From Chrysogorgia sp. JL179-B06 (Eukaryota; Cnidaria; Anthozoa; Scleralcyonacea; Chrysogorgiidae), in assembly GCA_035772405.1 (NCBI GenBank), contig JAYKKM010000013.1, forward strand, positions 572,001 to 636,000: 64,000 bases of DNA, written 5' to 3'. Every line of letters starts with the position of its first letter. Position 1 is the first letter of the stretch. Positions 62,109-64,000 of this stretch are shown piece by piece. Under the pieces are notes generated by a model. The model saw nothing but the letters and a program-made list of their open reading frames with translations. It searched no databases and was not told the DNA's origin. Made by a program: the position numbers and the translations under genes.

Positions 62109-64000
62109 GTAGGAATGAGATTATATCAATATCTTCGTGGTGCTGTTCTTTCTGTGAACACGAAAGCGAGGTTAAAGGCGTTAATACTTAATAAGGAACT
62201 TTAGATTTGATTGCTAGTGAGACCACGATAGTCATCGACTATGAATTGTCTCTCATTTGAGTAGGGTAATATTTCGTGTATTAATTGTCTCTCATTTGAG
62301 TAGGGTAATATTCCCTCGGGATAATATTTCGTCGAATTCCGCTCGCTCCGGGTCTATAAATTATATTTATAATGTATATACTGTATATTATATTTATAAT
62401 ATATTTCCTATTTCTTTCCCTATCAACTTTTCCTATTATCCTGAATAAATAATTATCCTTGTATCCTGAATAACTCGTTGGTTCATTGTGCCATTAAAAT
62501 TCGTTTTAATCTACTGCACGACTAGCCTCCTCCGCAGGCAACTCTGTGGCTTCTTTTTTCCGAATCAAATCGCTTCCAAGGCTGTTGCTAGCAATGTTTT
62601 GGCTGGGATTCCAGGGAAGTAAAGGGATTGTGAAGGGATTGGTTGACGAAGAGGGGACATCAAGGGATTGGGGAAGAGAGAAAAGAGAGGAGAGTTGCCT
62701 GCCAAATATCGACATAGTCAGTGTGCTCTGCGCATATCAAACGCGTATGCTAAAATGTACATACTTGGGAAGGGTAGAACAAAATAAACCCAAATATTCT
62801 ACGAAGGTCTTCGCAAGCGCTTCCCAAGCGTTTTCCAACCGAGGGCAAAGCCGAAAGTAACACCAGAAGTGGAAGTTATCAATGAAAGAAGTGATCGCTA
62901 TGTTTAAAACATCAAGATCGATGACAACAAACCACTTGTTGAACTAAATATGAGATAAAGAACGCGCCACTGCCAAACAGCACTACCGTTCAGCGTTCAA
63001 GTGAAGAACTATAACTAGGAGTTCTTATCAGAAGTGAAATGCTGCCTCTGGACTGACACAAGAGCAGTGGATACGAGGTTGGAGCAGTGTTTAGGATCAG
63101 ACATGCCAACAGAATGATGCTAGAAATGTTCTATACTTATAGCATAGAGGATCAAATAAATAGAATGTAGAATCTGAACCACGTATCAAGCTAAGGCGAT
63201 CATATAGCCTTGAAATATTAAAATAACATACGGTATAATTATAATGTCAAAATTCAATGTGACCATTTGAACGCTATACATCTAATTCGAACAACATTTA
63301 CTCAAAAGAGCAATCCTCGCGAAGTTATAAATTTTCCATTCAAGCAGCACTCTTGCCAAATCGAACTTCACGTTTGTAATATTTGCTGAATTGAGCGACT
63401 TATCTGGCGGTCGAGCGGTCATATTTCAAATCGAACAAACGAATAATATCCGAGACTGAAAACTACGTCACAAAACGTCATAAAACTGGACAGACATCCA
63501 TCCATCCATGTGCCGAGTTTATGTTCGCTTTACATAGTTCCGCGGAGAGGTCTGGACACGAAACACAGGGACCCAAGTCAAGATTAGTTGTGCTTTCCCA
63601 TTCTCGTTCCCAGAGCCTTCGCCGCGCCGCGCAAACGAAGGCTCTCGTTCTTATGGCAGAGTTTACACCAAAAAAGTTATCTTCGGAAAGAAAAGCTCAA
63701 AAAAACTGTCCACGTTTAAATGGATTGACATCCTACGCGAAATGCAAGAAAGAGTGCCTAGTCTAACGTTAAAGAAGACTCTCAAGTCGCCCCATGTACC
63801 TATCATTTGGAATTCTCATGAATGTTAGATCCAGAGAGTTATCCATGGTGCAAAAAATTGCCTCAGTTATTCTTGGTTCAGGAAATGCGACCAAAAATCT
63901 TGATTTCTCCAACTAAATCATCGGACGTAGAACAGAAACGAGAACACAAGCCATCGAGAATCAAAACAAAGATTGATCAAAGATTTTCCCACGCCGCACG
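62109..64000. other. Intron stretch, no recognised gene
   Basis: 62257-62360 holds part of the foldback repeat of 12541-12660 (GAATTCCGCTCGCTCCGGGT). Elsewhere I see only unsupported short frames. Confidence 0.4.

Noticed and set aside
62546..62860. 104-residue frame near the right edge
   Set aside because: No recognisable domain, no splice context and unusual composition; no support.

Overview
The window is a piece of a metazoan nuclear genome, most likely a marine invertebrate and perhaps a cnidarian. The guess rests on intron-bearing host exons, tRNA-derived SINEs, RLE-type and jockey-like LINE remnants, many foldback MITEs, huge (AT)n tracts and an intronless family A GPCR remnant. It is built around two related Polinton/Maverick (adintovirus-like) elements lying in opposite orientation about 15 kb apart.

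Element A occupies 1-12531 and its left end lies outside the window. Reading rightwards it carries two paralogous variable proteins on the minus strand, then a 455-residue protein, a phage-tail-fibre-like protein, two tiny proteins (one with a myristoylation/palmitoylation signal, one basic), a Bro-N/VRR-NUC/zinc-finger fusion, a thymidine kinase and a zinc-finger protein (both minus), three small membrane proteins, a zinc-ribbon VLTF3-like protein, a protein-primed type DNA polymerase B broken by a frameshift, a misplaced 3' fragment of the opposite terminal gene, and a palindromic terminal repeat ending at 12531.

Element B (27181-47774, 20,594 bp) is complete. It has TIRs of about 530 bp flanked by a 6-bp target duplication (AGGACG). 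It repeats all of the element A genes in reverse order and adds the structural module: chromodomain integrase, a 468-residue membrane-anchored protein, double-jelly-roll major capsid protein, packaging ATPase and a 171-residue protein. PolB, integrase and capsid genes are open. The ATPase is split by a 1.9-kb Tc1-like element. The virus-like logic is replication by PolB with terminal repeats, nucleotide supply by TK, packaging by the ATPase, a capsid with fibre-like surface proteins, and integration by the integrase.

Element B lies inside a 24.5-kb intron of a host polycystin-1-like gene on the plus strand. I reconstructed eight exons (24848-24925, 25648-25800, 50287-50341, 51376-51482, 54713-54832, 55769-55817, 60618-60668, 62013-62108). 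They encode a transmembrane segment followed by a PLAT domain and have mutually consistent splice phases.

The rest is repeat-rich: (AT)n, (CTATA)n and (TTA)n arrays, a 234-bp tandem repeat, SINE copies, at least seven TTAA-flanked foldback elements (one sitting in the GPCR remnant), a pogo-like element with TA target duplication, several larger foldbacks, and LINE pieces. The most unusual signals are the hairpin-forming ends of the Polintons, the cassette-like duplication of the variable protein with a divergent core, the shared N-terminal peptide between fibre and variable protein, the five-copy CTGTGAG array conserved in both elements, and evidence that the ends of these elements are exchanged.
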